In this document: one piece after another, positions 40,025 to 49,207 of the stretch | Layout: the number at the start of each line of letters is the position of its first letter | Numbering within the stretch: position 1 is the stretch's first letter | Assembly: GCA_016199925.1 (NCBI GenBank) | Contig: JACQFT010000052.1 | Location: 1-54,154, forward strand | Length of the DNA stretch: 54,154 nt | Direction of reading: 5' to 3' | From: Opitutia bacterium | GTDB taxonomy: Bacteria; Verrucomicrobiota; Verrucomicrobiia; Opitutales; Opitutaceae | Notes under the pieces: model-generated | What the model saw: only the letters and a program-made list of their open reading frames with translations | The model's database searches: none | Told to the model about the DNA's origin: nothing | Made by a program: the position numbers and the translations under genes

Positions 40025-41128
40025 ATGAATCTTCCTGAACTCATCCTCCCACGCCTCGCCCGCACCGCCGCTCTGCTCGCCGCGCTCACCCTCGCCGCCG
40101 GCTGCTCGCGCGAGCCCGCCACTAGCTCGGCCGCCACCGTTGACGCGGCCCCCGCCGCCCCACCGGCCCTCGCGCCGCTCGTCATCGAGACCGTCCCCGT
40201 CGAGTTCAGCACCGACGCCGTGCCGGTCGCCGTCTCCGGCCTCCTCGCCCGCCGCGCCGAGGCCCAGCTCTCTTTCAAGACCGGCGGTCTCATCGCCACC
40301 ATCGACGTCCGCGACGGCGACCTCGTGCAACAAAACCAGACGCTCGCCACGCTCCGCCTCGACGAGATCGACGCCCAGGTCGCGCAAGCCCGCACCGCCG
40401 TCGAGAAGACCCGGCGCGACGCCGTGCGCGTCGCCGCGCTCCACGCCGACCGCGTGGCCACGCTCGAGAATCTTCAGGACGCCCGCAGCGCCGCCGAACT
40501 GGCCGAGGCCGCGCTCCGCGCCGCCGAGTTCAACCGCCTCCACGCCGTCATCACCGCTCCGGCCGCCGGCCGCATCCTCCGCCGCCTCGCCGAGCCCGAC
40601 GAACTCGCCGCGCCCGGCCGCCCGATCCTCGCCTTCGCCGGCGACGCCGGCGGCTGGCTCGCGCGCGTCGGCGTGGCCGAGCCCGACATCGTGCGGCTGC
40701 GGCTCGGCGACCGCGCGGAAATTTCCTGGCAAGGTGGCGCGCCGCTGCCCGCCACCGTCGCGCAAATCGCCGAGAGCACCGACCCCGCGACGCGCACCGT
40801 CGAAGTCGAGTTGCGTCTCACCGGCGAGGTGCCGGCGGGCCTGCGCAGCGGTTTCGTCGTGGACACGCGCCTGTTCCCGCCACCCGTTGCCGCGCGTCCC
40901 GCCGTGCCGCTCGCCGCGCTCGTCGAGGGCCGCGGCCAACTCGCCTCCGTCTTCGTGCTCGCCGCCGACGGCCACAGCGTCCGCCGCCACGAAGTGACAG
41001 TCGAGACGATCGACGGCACCCGCGCCTACCTGCGCACGCCGTTGCCCGCCGGCGCCCGCGTCGCCACCACCGGCGCGGAATTCCTCAGCGACGGCCGCGC
41101 CGTCGTCAGCGCGGCTGCCCAACCCTGA
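40025..41128 (+). CDS. RND efflux periplasmic adaptor lipoprotein
   Basis: A 367-residue membrane-fusion protein of the AcrA/MexA type that bridges pump and outer channel. The signal peptide ends with a lipobox, LAAGC, cysteine at residue 27. Then come the lipoyl half-motifs (LSFKTGGLIATIDVRDGDLV, ITAPAAGRILRRLAEPDE) on either side of a helical hairpin, and a beta-barrel and membrane-proximal domain (GDRAEISWQGG, RTVEVELRLTGEV). Start ATG 40025 (MNLPELILPRLARTAALL). Between the channel and pump genes, so the operon order is channel-adaptor-pump. Confidence 0.9.
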   Translation: MNLPELILPRLARTAALLAALTLAAGCSREPATSSAATVDAAPAAPPALAPLVIETVPVEFSTDAVPVAVSGLLARRAEAQLSFKTGGLIATIDVRDGDLVQQNQTLATLRLDEIDAQVAQARTAVEKTRRDAVRVAALHADRVATLENLQDARSAAELAEAALRAAEFNRLHAVITAPAAGRILRRLAEPDELAAPGRPILAFAGDAGGWLARVGVAEPDIVRLRLGDRAEISWQGGAPLPATVAQIAESTDPATRTVEVELRLTGEVPAGLRSGFVVDTRLFPPPVAARPAVPLAALVEGRGQLASVFVLAADGHSVRRHEVTVETIDGTRAYLRTPLPAGARVATTGAEFLSDGRAVVSAAAQP

Positions 41129-41175
41129 TTCTGCGCTCCCGGTCAGTCGCGCCGCTCACCGAGACCAGTCCCGCA

Positions 41176-41355
41176 GCCTTCGACCAATCCACGTGCCACT
41201 CACGACCATCGCACCACCGGGGAGGGACGACCTCCATGTCGTCCGTCTTTTTGCGCTTCGCGGACCGGACGGAGCCGGTCCCTCCACCCCAACCAAGCCG
41301 AAGCTCGCCCACCGCGGCGGGCAAACTTCGGCGTATCGGACCCGCCGCGTATGAC
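41176..41355 (+). repeat. Composite dispersed repeat, copy 4
   Basis: CCTTCGACCAATCCACGTGC and ACTCACGACCATCGC match the left part of copy 1 (19105). GGAGGGACGACCTCCATGTC, GACCGGACGGAGCCGGTCCC and CACCCCAACCAAGCC follow. The right hairpin differs from copy 1: GAAGCTCGCCCACCGCGGCG replaces the GGAGCAAGCTCC tip. It ends ATCGGACCCGCCGCGTATGA. A GC palindrome of the 9266 family follows at 41376-41405. The 371-base gap before the pump gene is almost all repeat. Confidence 0.8.
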
Positions 41356-41499
41356 GACGAACGCCAGTCCGCCGAGTGGAGCCGGGGCGCCCCCGCCCCG
41401 GTCGGCAAATCCTCCGCCGGTCCCGCGCCGCGTCGCCCTGCATTTTTTTCAACCATTCCCGCGTCCCCAAGACTCCTCGCGCCCCCCGCGCTCCCCGTC

Positions 41500-44400
41500 A
41501 TGAAGCTCACCGCTTTCTCCGTCCGCAATTACCAGTTCACGATCGTCTTTTTCAGCCTGCTCGTCGCCATCGGCTGGGTGTCCCTCGGCACCATCCCGCG
41601 CACGGAGGATCCCCAGATTTCCTTCCCGAGCTACGATGTGATCGTCGTCAGCCCCGGCACCAACCCCACCGATCTCGAGCGCCTCGTCGCCCGCCCGCTC
41701 GAGGACGCGCTCAAGGAACTCGAAGATCTCGTCAAACTCCAGTCCACCATCCGCGACGGCGTTGTGTCGATCTACGCCGAGTTCAAATACGGCATCGACG
41801 TCGAGCGCAAATACGACGACGTGCTCCGCCAGGTCAACCAGACGCGCCCGACGTTGCCCGCCGGCCTCGCCTCGCTGGAGGTCAAGCACGAGAAGTCGAT
41901 CAACGTCGCCATCCTCCAGGTCGCGCTCGTCTCCGCCGACGCCAGCTACGCCCGCCTGCAGGATCTCGCCGAGGCGCTGCGCAAGCACCTCGAGAACGCC
42001 CCCGGCGTCCGCCAAGTCGAAAAATGGGCCTACCCCGAGAAGCAAGTCCGCGTGACCCTCGACCTCGATCAGATTGCCCGCCTCCAGCTCCCCCTCGCGC
42101 GCATCGCCGACGCCATCAACGCCGCCAACGCCAACCTCCCCGGCGGCGCCGTCGAGGTCGGCGCGCGGCGCTTCACCGTCAAGACCAGCGGCAACTACGC
42201 CTCGCTCGACGAGATCAAGGCCACGCCCATCACCGGCAGCGGCGCGGCCGTCGTCCGCCTGCGCGACATCGCCGAGGTCCGCTGGGACTACGAGGACCAG
42301 GAACATCTCGGGCGTTTCAACGGCGAGCGCGCCGTCTTCGTCACCGCCAAGCCCCAGCAGGGCCAGAGCGTCTTCGCCGTCACGCAGGGCCTGCGCGAAA
42401 AACTCGCCAGCTTCCGCGCCACGCTCCCGGGCGACGTGCGGCTCGAGTCCGGCTTCGAGCAGGCGCAGAACATCGACCGCCGCCTCGGCCGCCTGCGCTG
42501 GGATCTCCTCATCGCCCTCGCGCTCGTCCTGCTGACGGTCCTCCCGCTGGGCCTGCGCGCCGCGCTGCTCGTCATGGTCTCCATCCCGCTCTCGCTCGCC
42601 ATCGGCGTCGCCGCGCTGAACTTCACCGGCAACTCGCTCAACCAGCTTTCCATCGTCGGCTTCGTCATCGCGCTCGGCCTGCTCGTGGACGACTCGATCG
42701 TCGTCGTCGAAAATATCGCCCGCTTCCGCCGCGCCGGCCACCCGCCGCAGGAAGCCGCCATTTTGGCGACCAACCAGATCGCCGTCGCCGTGCTCGGCAC
42801 CACCGCCACGCTGCTCTTCGCGTTCCTGCCGCTGCTCATGCTCCCCGGCGGCGCGGGCCTCTTCATCCGCTCGCTGCCCCTCGCCGTCGTGTTCACCGTG
42901 CTCGGTTCCCTCGTCGTGGCGCTCACGATCATCCCGTTCCTCGCCAGCCGCGTCCTCACCGGCCGCGAGCAGCCCGAGGGCAACGCCCTCCTCCGCACGC
43001 TCCGCCGCGGCATCCACGCCACCTACCGCCCGCTGCTCCACTGGGCGATGCAGCACCGCGGCCTCACCCTCGCCGGCGCCGCGCTGCTCTTCGCCGCGTC
43101 GCTCACCCTCGTGCCCGTGTCGGCTTCAGTCTTTTCCCCAAGGCCGGCACGCCGCAGTTCCTCATCAAGTTCGAGGGGCCCGAGGGCGCCGGCCTCGCCG
43201 CCACCGACCGCATCGCCCGCCAGATCGACGCCACCCTCCGCACCACGCCCGAGATCGACTGGTGGTTCACCAACGTCGGCCACGGCAACCCCTTCATCTA
43301 CTACAACGCCACCCCCGCCGAGCAGAAGCCCAACGTCGGCGAGATTTTTGCGCAGATCAACCCCGCCCTCGCCAGCGACGTGCGCACACCGCTCATCCTC
43401 GACCGCCTCCGCCAGCGCCTCGCCGTCATCCCCGGCGCGCAGATTCTCCTCCGGGAATTTGAAAACGGCCCGCCCATCGACGCGCCCATCGCCGTCCGCA
43501 TCCTCGGCGACGACCTCGACGAACTCGCCCGCCTCGCCGCCCAAGTCGAGACGCTCCTCCGCCAAACCGCCGGCACCGAAAACGTCACCAACCCCGTCCG
43601 CACCCGCCGCACCGACCTGCGCCTCCGCATCGACCGGCCCGCCGCCGCGCTCCTCGGCGTGCCCGACGCCGAGATCGACCGCGCCGTCCGCCTCGCCCTC
43701 GCCGGCCTCAACGTCGCCCGTTACCGCGAAGCCGACGGCGACGAATACCACATCCAGCTCGCCCTGCCCCGCGGCGACCACGCCGATCTTTCCCAGTGGC
43801 AGAAAATTTCCGTGCAGACCGCCGCCGGCGCCTTCGTCCCGCTCGCCCAGGTCGCCGCGCTCGAGTTCGACACCGCGCCCGCCGTCATCCTCCGCTACCA
43901 GCGCGAACGCTCCGTCACCGTCACGAGTTTCGTGCGCGCCGGCGTCAACGTCGAGAAAGCCACCCACGCCGTCGATCTCGCCCTGCGCCGCCTGCCCTGG
44001 CCTCCGGGCTACCGCTTCGAGTTCGGCGGCGAGATCGAGAGCCGCCAGGAAAGTTTTGCCGGCCTCGGCACGGCCATCGTCATCGCCGTCTTCGGCATTC
44101 TCGCGATCCTCGTCCTCGAGTTCGGCAGTTTCCGCGGCACCCTGATCGTGTCCTCCATCCTCCCGCTCGGCATCATCGGCGGCCTCGTCGCCCTCTGGCT
44201 CACGGGCAATTCGCTCTCGTTCACCGCCATCATCGGCTTCGTCGCCCTTATCGGCATCGAGATCAAGAACTCCATTCTCCTCGTCGATTTCACCAACCAG
44301 CTCCGCGCCCGCGGCGTGCCCTTGCGCGAAGCCATCGAGCAGGCCGGTGAGATTCGGTTCCTCCCCGTCGTCCTCACCACCCTCACCGCCCTCGGCGCGC

Positions 44401-44579
44401 TCCTCCCGCTCGCGCTCCAGGGCGCCGGGCTCTACTCGCCGCTCGCCATCGTCATCATCGGCGGCCTGCTCAGCTCGCTCTTCCTCTCGCGCCTCATCAC
44501 GCCCGTCATGTATAGCCTCATCCCGCCCCCGGGGCCCGAGGCCAAGACCGCCGCCGCCGCTTCCCCCGCCGTCCTTTGA
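41500..44579 (+). pseudogene. RND efflux pump (AcrB-like), frameshifted
   Basis: Inner-membrane proton-driven transporter of about 1026 residues, reading from ATG 41500 (MKLTAFSVRNYQFTIVF). The first half holds LLVDDSIVVVENIARFRR, with the paired Asp of transmembrane helix 4. The second half holds GFVALIGIEIKNSILLVDFT and QAGEIRFLPVVLTTLTALGA. At about 43117 the frame changes: the first frame reads LTLVPV then SAS, while the correct continuation VGFSLFPKAGTPQFLI is in the next frame. Adding one base there would give a continuous RND protein, so a single G was lost or misread. It may be a true pseudogene or a sequence error. Confidence 0.85.
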
Positions 44580-44616
44580 GCCTGCAAGCTGAACTGACAC
44601 ATAGTTGCCGTGGGTA

Positions 44617-44684
44617 GGGCGAACCGTCCCGGTGAGCCGTGACTGGCGAGTGAATCTCGGCGGCTCACCGCGGACGGTTCGCCC
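44617..44684. repeat. Long inverted repeat, GGGCGAACCGTC type
   Basis: GGGCGAACCGTC and GGTGAGCCG face CGGCTCACCG and GGACGGTTCGCCC, giving arms of about 22 bases with small differences. It lies between the RND gene and the helicase. A fragment of similar sequence (CCGGTTCGCCC) is at 27820. It could act as a terminator for the efflux operon. Confidence 0.75.
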
Positions 44685-45522
44685 TGCCTTTCGGTCCGAC
44701 ACACGGCGCCGCCGCCCCGCCGCCATTCGCGCCTTGTCATCGCGCGCCGAGCGCGAGTCCATGGAACCGCCGCCCATGCAATTCTCCCTCGAACAACGCA
44801 CCGCCACGCTCAGCGTCGGCGAGTTCGCGGACTTCGCCCTCGGCCCGCGCGAAAGCGGCGGCGGCGCGGCCGGCCTCTGGCGCGCCCAACTCGGCCAGCA
44901 CTGGCACCACGAACTCCGCGCCCGCACCGAAACCGAGTTCACGGTAGGAGGGGCTTTGCGCCCCGATGTTTTGTTTGAAGTCCCCATCGCCGGACGCCTC
45001 ACCCGCCGCGGCTGGACCTTCCACCTCGCCGGCCGCATCGACCAATTGGTCGGATCAACGCTGCGCGAAATCAAAACCGTCACCCGCCCCCTGCCCGCCC
45101 CCGAGGACGAACTCCGCGCCGACTACCCCGAGTATTTCCTCCAGCTCGCGACCTACGCCGTGCTCTTCCGTTCCGGCGCTCTCGACTCTTTTGCCTCGGT
45201 TTCGCGAAGCGAGAACCGCGGACAAACACCGGGCTGGCAGGAGCCAGCAACGGTGCAACTTTCGGCTCTCGACCGCTCCGCGCTGCGCGCGGAGCTTGTC
45301 TTCGTCGAAACCTCCTCCGGCCTCGCGCAAACCGTCGCGCTCACCCCGTTCGACGAGGCGCTCGTGCTCCACCAGCTCGACACCGTCGTCGAGTTTCTCG
45401 ACCAACGCCTCCGCGCCACTGCCCGCCGCCGCGCCCTCGCGCTGCACCCCGCCTTCGCCACGCTGCGCCCCGGACAGGAGACGATCCAGCGCGACCTGCA
45501 GGCAGCCTTCGGCTGCGTCGAA

Positions 45523-45591
45523 AGCCCAAGGTCGAAAGTCGAAAGCCCGGAGATCATGCCTTCGGCCTTCGACCCTCGGCCCTCGACCGTT
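45523..45591. repeat. In-frame GTCGAAAG/TCGACC repeat in the helicase gene
   Basis: GTCGAAAG units facing TTCGACCCTCGGCCCTCGAC, inside the linker just ahead of Walker A. It is translated as SPRSKVESPEIMPSAFDPRP, a low-complexity insert, and keeps frame. Related to 36600 and 46627. Confidence 0.65.
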
Positions 45592-46418
45592 CTGCTTTTC
45601 GAGGCCCCCACCGGCTACGGCAAGACCGGCTGCGCGCTCGAGTTCGCTCTCACGCAGCTCCGCGCCGGCCGCTGGTCGCGCCTCATTTGGCTCACCGGCA
45701 AATCCACCGGCCAGCTCCAAGTCGTCCGCACCCTCCAGCAAATGTCCGCCCCGCCCCAAAGTAACCCGATAGGTTGCTCGGTGCCGGGGTCTCCGGCGGC
45801 GTTCTGGCAGGTGCGCAACAAATCCGAGCACTGCGTGAACCCGACCTTTCACTGCGTGCGCGACGCGTGCAGCTACCTCGCGGGCGCCGCCGAACGCTGG
45901 CCGCAGAGCGGGCTCGCCAAATTCTACCTCGACGACCACCAGCCGCGCGATCTCGACGCCCTGCGCGAGGCCGGCCGCCACGCGCACATCTGCCCCTACG
46001 AGATCACCCGCACCGCCCTCGCATTCAACGATGTCTGGATCGGCGACTACAACTACGTCTTTGCCCCCGCCAACCGCGGGCTCTTCTTCAACCAGCCGGG
46101 CTTCGATGCGCCGGACACGCTGCTCGTCATCGACGAAGCGCACAACCTGCCGGCGCGCGTCGCCGACGCCTACTCCCACGCCGCCAACAGCGACGACGCC
46201 CACGCGCTGCTCGCCGAGCTGGACCACGTGCAGGCCCCCGCGCCGCTCACTCTCGCCGTGGACGAGTGGACGCGCCTGCTCGGCGCGCTGCGCCCGGCCG
46301 ACTCGCTCGATCCGGCGCACGAGGCCGACATCGCCGAGCTCCTCGCGCGCCTTGCGAATCTCGTCACAACGCACCCGCTCGACTACGGAGTTCGCGGCCA
46401 CGTGCGGATTGGACAGCT

Positions 46419-46473
46419 GTGGGAGCGAGCTTGCTCGCGACTCCTCACCGGCCGCGAGCAAGCTCGCTCCCAC
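46419..46473. repeat. 55-bp perfect inverted repeat interrupting the helicase gene
   Basis: Two 20-base arms, GTGGGAGCGAGCTTGCTCGC and its exact complement, around a 15-base loop (46439-46453). A diverged 62-bp relative is intergenic at 27623. Its length, 55, equals one modulo three, the same as the frame change across it. Removing it joins ...IGQL to IYATLHAP... in one frame. Confidence 0.85.
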
Positions 46474-46626
46474 CATCTACGCCACCCTTCACGCCCCCAC
46501 GCCGTGGCGGGCGGGCTGCTACGACATCGGCGTCGATGTGCGCGTGGACACGAGCTTCCGCCAACGCGCCAATCACTACGGCACCACGGCCGCCACCGTC
46601 GAGGCGCTGCACGCCGCGGCGAGCAG

Positions 46627-46741
46627 GGAAGTCGAAAGACGAAGGACGAAAGACGAAACCCAGAATTACTCCGCGCCATCGACTTTCGCCACTCGACCTT
46701 CGACTTCCGCCGTCGACCCTCGACCTTCGACTTCCGCCGTC
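46627..46741. repeat. In-frame GTCGAAAG/TCGACCTTCG repeat in the helicase gene
   Basis: GTCGAAAGACGAAGGACGAA on the left; TCGACCTTCGACTTCCGCCG twice on the right. Translated as low-complexity RRTKDETQNYSAPST and PSTSAVDPRPSTSAV. It lies between helicase blocks, keeping frame, and resembles the tract at 36600. Confidence 0.7.
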
Positions 46742-47248
46742 GCGGTGTTCTTCCCCTCCTACGCCTACGCCGAGTCGGTGCTGCGCGCGCTGGAGCACGA
46801 CGGCTCGGTGCTGCGCGCCACGTTGCAGCCGCGCCTGCCGGACCTCGCCGCGCAGGCCGCGTGGGTCGAGGAGCACCTCGTTTTCTCCGACGCGCTCTTC
46901 CTCGTGCTCGGCAGCAGTTTTGCCGAGAGCATTGACCTGCTGGGCGGCCGGGTGAGTCACGCGATGGTCGTCGGCCCGGCGTTGCCCGAGGTGAACGCCG
47001 TGCAGAAGGCGCGCATGGACACGCTGTCGAACCTCGGCCGCGACGGCGCATTCAAGCGCGTCTATCAGGTGCCCGGTCTGCAAAAAGTGAACCAAGCACT
47101 CGGCCGCCTTGTGCGCGCGCCGGGCCAGCACGCGAAAGTGCTGCTGCATTGCCGCCGCTTCGCCGACCCCGGCTACGCCTCGCTGCTCGCCCGCGACTAC
47201 CAATTCGGCCGCGAGATCGCGACGGCGGCGGACTTGCAGGCTTGGCTC

Positions 47249-47980
47249 TCAGAGGAACGGCCACCTCCAGAGTGAGACGATCCCCGCCGTGCCGATCACG
47301 GCAAGGCCCAGCAGGGCGACCGACAGCGTCCGGTTGCGCCAGAGATACTGACTGAGCAGGACGCCGGTGGCGCACGCGAGGCAGAACGCCTCCACAACCA
47401 GCATCCGACTTTCGGCAATCTGCTGCATCCGGATCTTCGGCGCCTCGGCGACAAACCACTGGTCGAACCAATACGCGAGTGCCACGGTCGCTGCGATGCA
47501 CAAACCGCCGGCAAACAGATACCGCCCCAAAGTTTTGGTGCAGGCGGCCACCGCCGCGCAGGAGAACACCATCGCTGCGATGCTCAGCACGCGATGCCCC
47601 AGCTCGCCTGCGCTCGGGCTCTTCGCGCCCTCGTGGAAGAGCTGGGCGACTTGGGACACAACCATCGGAACAACCACCAGGAGCAAAAGGAGCGTCGCAA
47701 GTTTGGAGACCAGGAGGCGGCCTCCCGCGATCGGCCGCGTCCGCCAGAACACCGTAGTTTCCTCCAGGCCATCCTCGTGGACCATCTCAGCCACGAGGCT
47801 AAGCGAGAGGATCGCGAACGAGGCGCTCGCAACGATGCGAGCAACGTCGGCAAAGTAATTCCCCGTCGTGCTCCCGAGCCCGCCGAGAACGAGCAGGGTC
47901 AGGCCGGCAACAGCCCAGCAAACGGCCGCCGGACCGACCCGGCGCAGGTCTTTTTTGATGATGTGCAATGTCAGGTTCAT
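47249..47980 (-). CDS. ABC-2-type transporter permease
   Basis: A 243-residue integral membrane protein with about six hydrophobic helices (for example PAAVCWAVAGLTLLVLGGL; ATLLLLLVVVPMVVSQVA; LFAGGLCIAATVALAYWF). It has the layout of the permeases paired with the ABC ATPase next to it. Its start at 47980 overlaps the ATPase stop by four bases (ATGA). Its 3' end overlaps the helicase 3' end by 27 bases on the opposite strand. The substrate is unknown; with a YtrA-type GntR regulator upstream, an antimicrobial-resistance or stress role is possible. Confidence 0.8.
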   Translation of the reverse strand: MNLTLHIIKKDLRRVGPAAVCWAVAGLTLLVLGGLGSTTGNYFADVARIVASASFAILSLSLVAEMVHEDGLEETTVFWRTRPIAGGRLLVSKLATLLLLLVVVPMVVSQVAQLFHEGAKSPSAGELGHRVLSIAAMVFSCAAVAACTKTLGRYLFAGGLCIAATVALAYWFDQWFVAEAPKIRMQQIAESRMLVVEAFCLACATGVLLSQYLWRNRTLSVALLGLAVIGTAGIVSLWRWPFL

Positions 47981-48891
47981 GCGGCGGCTCCTTGGATTTT
48001 CTGGCGGTTTTTGCGGGCGAGGGTGATGAAGATTTCGCGCAGCGTCATCGGGTGCGCTTTCACGGCGGAGTCGGGGAAGCGTTCGCGGCAGGCGCGCTCG
48101 GTCGCGGCGGCGTCGAACTGCGGGTCGATGAACTTCACGAGCCCGCCCACGCGCTCGAACTCCAGCCAGCCGGGCAACGGCGCGCCGACGATGCCGTCGA
48201 GCGTGCCGAGCGTCGCTTCCACGCGGCGGAAACGCGCGAGCAGTTGCTCGGTCGCCTCGCTGAAGCGCAACCGGCCCGCTTCGAGCAACGCGATGTGATC
48301 CGCCAGCCGCTCGACCTCCTCGATGTCATGCGAGGAAACGAACACCGTCCAGTCACCGAGCCGGGAAGTCTCGAGCAGACCCTGCACGAACTCTTCGCGC
48401 ACGAGCGGGTCGAGTCCGCTGAAAGGCTCGTCGCGCACGATGAGGCGCGGGCGGTAAGCCAGTGAGGAGAGCAACGCCGCCTTCATCCGCATGCCTCGCG
48501 AGAGGTGCTTGAGTTTGCGGCCGGGCGGCAGGTCGAATTGCGCGAGGAGCTTCGCCTCCAACAAGCGATCCCACGTCGGATAGAACGGCCGGCAATAAGC
48601 CAGGAGTTGCCCGACGGTCATCCACTCCGGCATCTGCTGGTTCTCGGAGACGTAGCCGATCTGCGCGAGTTCGCGCTCGCCGAGCCGCCGGCTGTCCACG
48701 CCGAGCACGCGCGCGGACCCCGCCGACGGCACGAGGAGGTTCATCAGCAGCTTGATCGTCGTCGTCTTGCCGGCGCCGTTGGGACCGAGCAAGGCGGTGA
48801 CGCTGCCCTCGGGCACGGCGAGCGTCAGTTCCTGCACGGCTTCGGTGCGGCCGTAGCGCCGCGTGAGTTGATGGGTTTCGATGATGTTCAT
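47977..48891 (-). CDS. ABC transporter ATP-binding protein
   Basis: A 304-residue ATPase subunit. Walker A is LLGPNGAGKTTTIKLLMN, Q-loop YVSENQQMPEW, the signature LSRGMRMKAALLSSLAYRPR, Walker B LIVRDEPFSGLDPLV, and the H-loop VSSHDIEEVERLADHIALLE. The LSRGM signature is a known variant of LSGGQ in this ABC-2 group. Starts at ATG 48891. Translationally coupled to the permease. A 316-base gap full of dispersed repeats separates it from its presumed regulator gene upstream on the same strand. Confidence 0.92.
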   Translation of the reverse strand: MNIIETHQLTRRYGRTEAVQELTLAVPEGSVTALLGPNGAGKTTTIKLLMNLLVPSAGSARVLGVDSRRLGERELAQIGYVSENQQMPEWMTVGQLLAYCRPFYPTWDRLLEAKLLAQFDLPPGRKLKHLSRGMRMKAALLSSLAYRPRLIVRDEPFSGLDPLVREEFVQGLLETSRLGDWTVFVSSHDIEEVERLADHIALLEAGRLRFSEATEQLLARFRRVEATLGTLDGIVGAPLPGWLEFERVGGLVKFIDPQFDAAATERACRERFPDSAVKAHPMTLREIFITLARKNRQKIQGAAA

Positions 48892-48905
48892 GGGGAAAAA
48901 TAAAT

Positions 48906-49003
48906 TTTAACGCGGAGTTTGCGGAGCGCGCGGAGGCCAGACCACCGACCAGACCAGCCCGGTCCGGCCGGAACTCTGCCTTCTCCACGTCCTCCGCGTT
49001 TTA
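48906..49003. repeat. Inverted repeat, AACGCGGAG type
   Basis: TTAACGCGGAG at the left faces CTCCGCGTTTTA at the right, with GCGGAGCGCGCGGAGG inside. It is in the gap between the ABC ATPase start and the composite repeat at 49010. This gap (48892-49207) holds only repeats, no gene. Confidence 0.6.
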
Positions 49004-49009
49004 GGTCCG

Positions 49010-49145
49010 GGTTCATTCGCGTTGGGTCCGATTCACCGTTCTGCTGGCCAGCAGAATGCTCCGGCTTCGCTTGGGTGGAGGGACCGGCTCCGCCCGGTCC
49101 GCGAAGCGTGAGAAGACGGACGACGCGGAGATCGTCCCTCCAAGG
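49010..49145 (-). repeat. Composite dispersed repeat, copy 5 (reverse)
   Basis: On the minus strand: GGAGGGACGATCTCCGCGTC, GACCGGGCGGAGCCGGTCCC, then AGCCGGAGCA with a TTCTGCTGGCCAGCAGAA hairpin, and the right end ATCGGACCCAACGCGAATGA. The hairpin that sits after GGAGGGA in copy 1 is here at the other tip, so modules are rearranged. Between gntR and the ABC ATPase. Confidence 0.8.
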
Positions 49146-49207
49146 GAGGTGGCGGTCGGGCGCGGCATGAAGATTGATCAAATGCCCCAAAACTTGCTCC
49201 GCGAGGT

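Larger units (their letters stand above)
44761..47275 (+). pseudogene. PD-(D/E)XK nuclease-XPD/DinG helicase fusion, split by a 55-bp repeat
   Basis: Residues 1-140 look like a PD-(D/E)XK (Cas4/RecB-like) nuclease: Asp94 in LAGRIDQLVG, EIK at 103-105, and QLATY at 128-132. From about 275 an XPD/DinG-type helicase follows. Walker A is in FEAPTGYGKTG. Clustered cysteines suit an iron-sulfur site (EHCVNPTFHCVRDAC at about 355-370, CPYE at about 410). The DEAH box is VIDEAHNLPARV, and QALGRLVRAPGQ is motif VI. The frame shifts by one at a 55-bp perfect inverted repeat (46419-46473). Without it the gene would be one 819-residue frame ending at 47275. Other repeat-like tracts sit in frame at 44944, 45196, 45523 and 46627. 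Confidence 0.8.
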
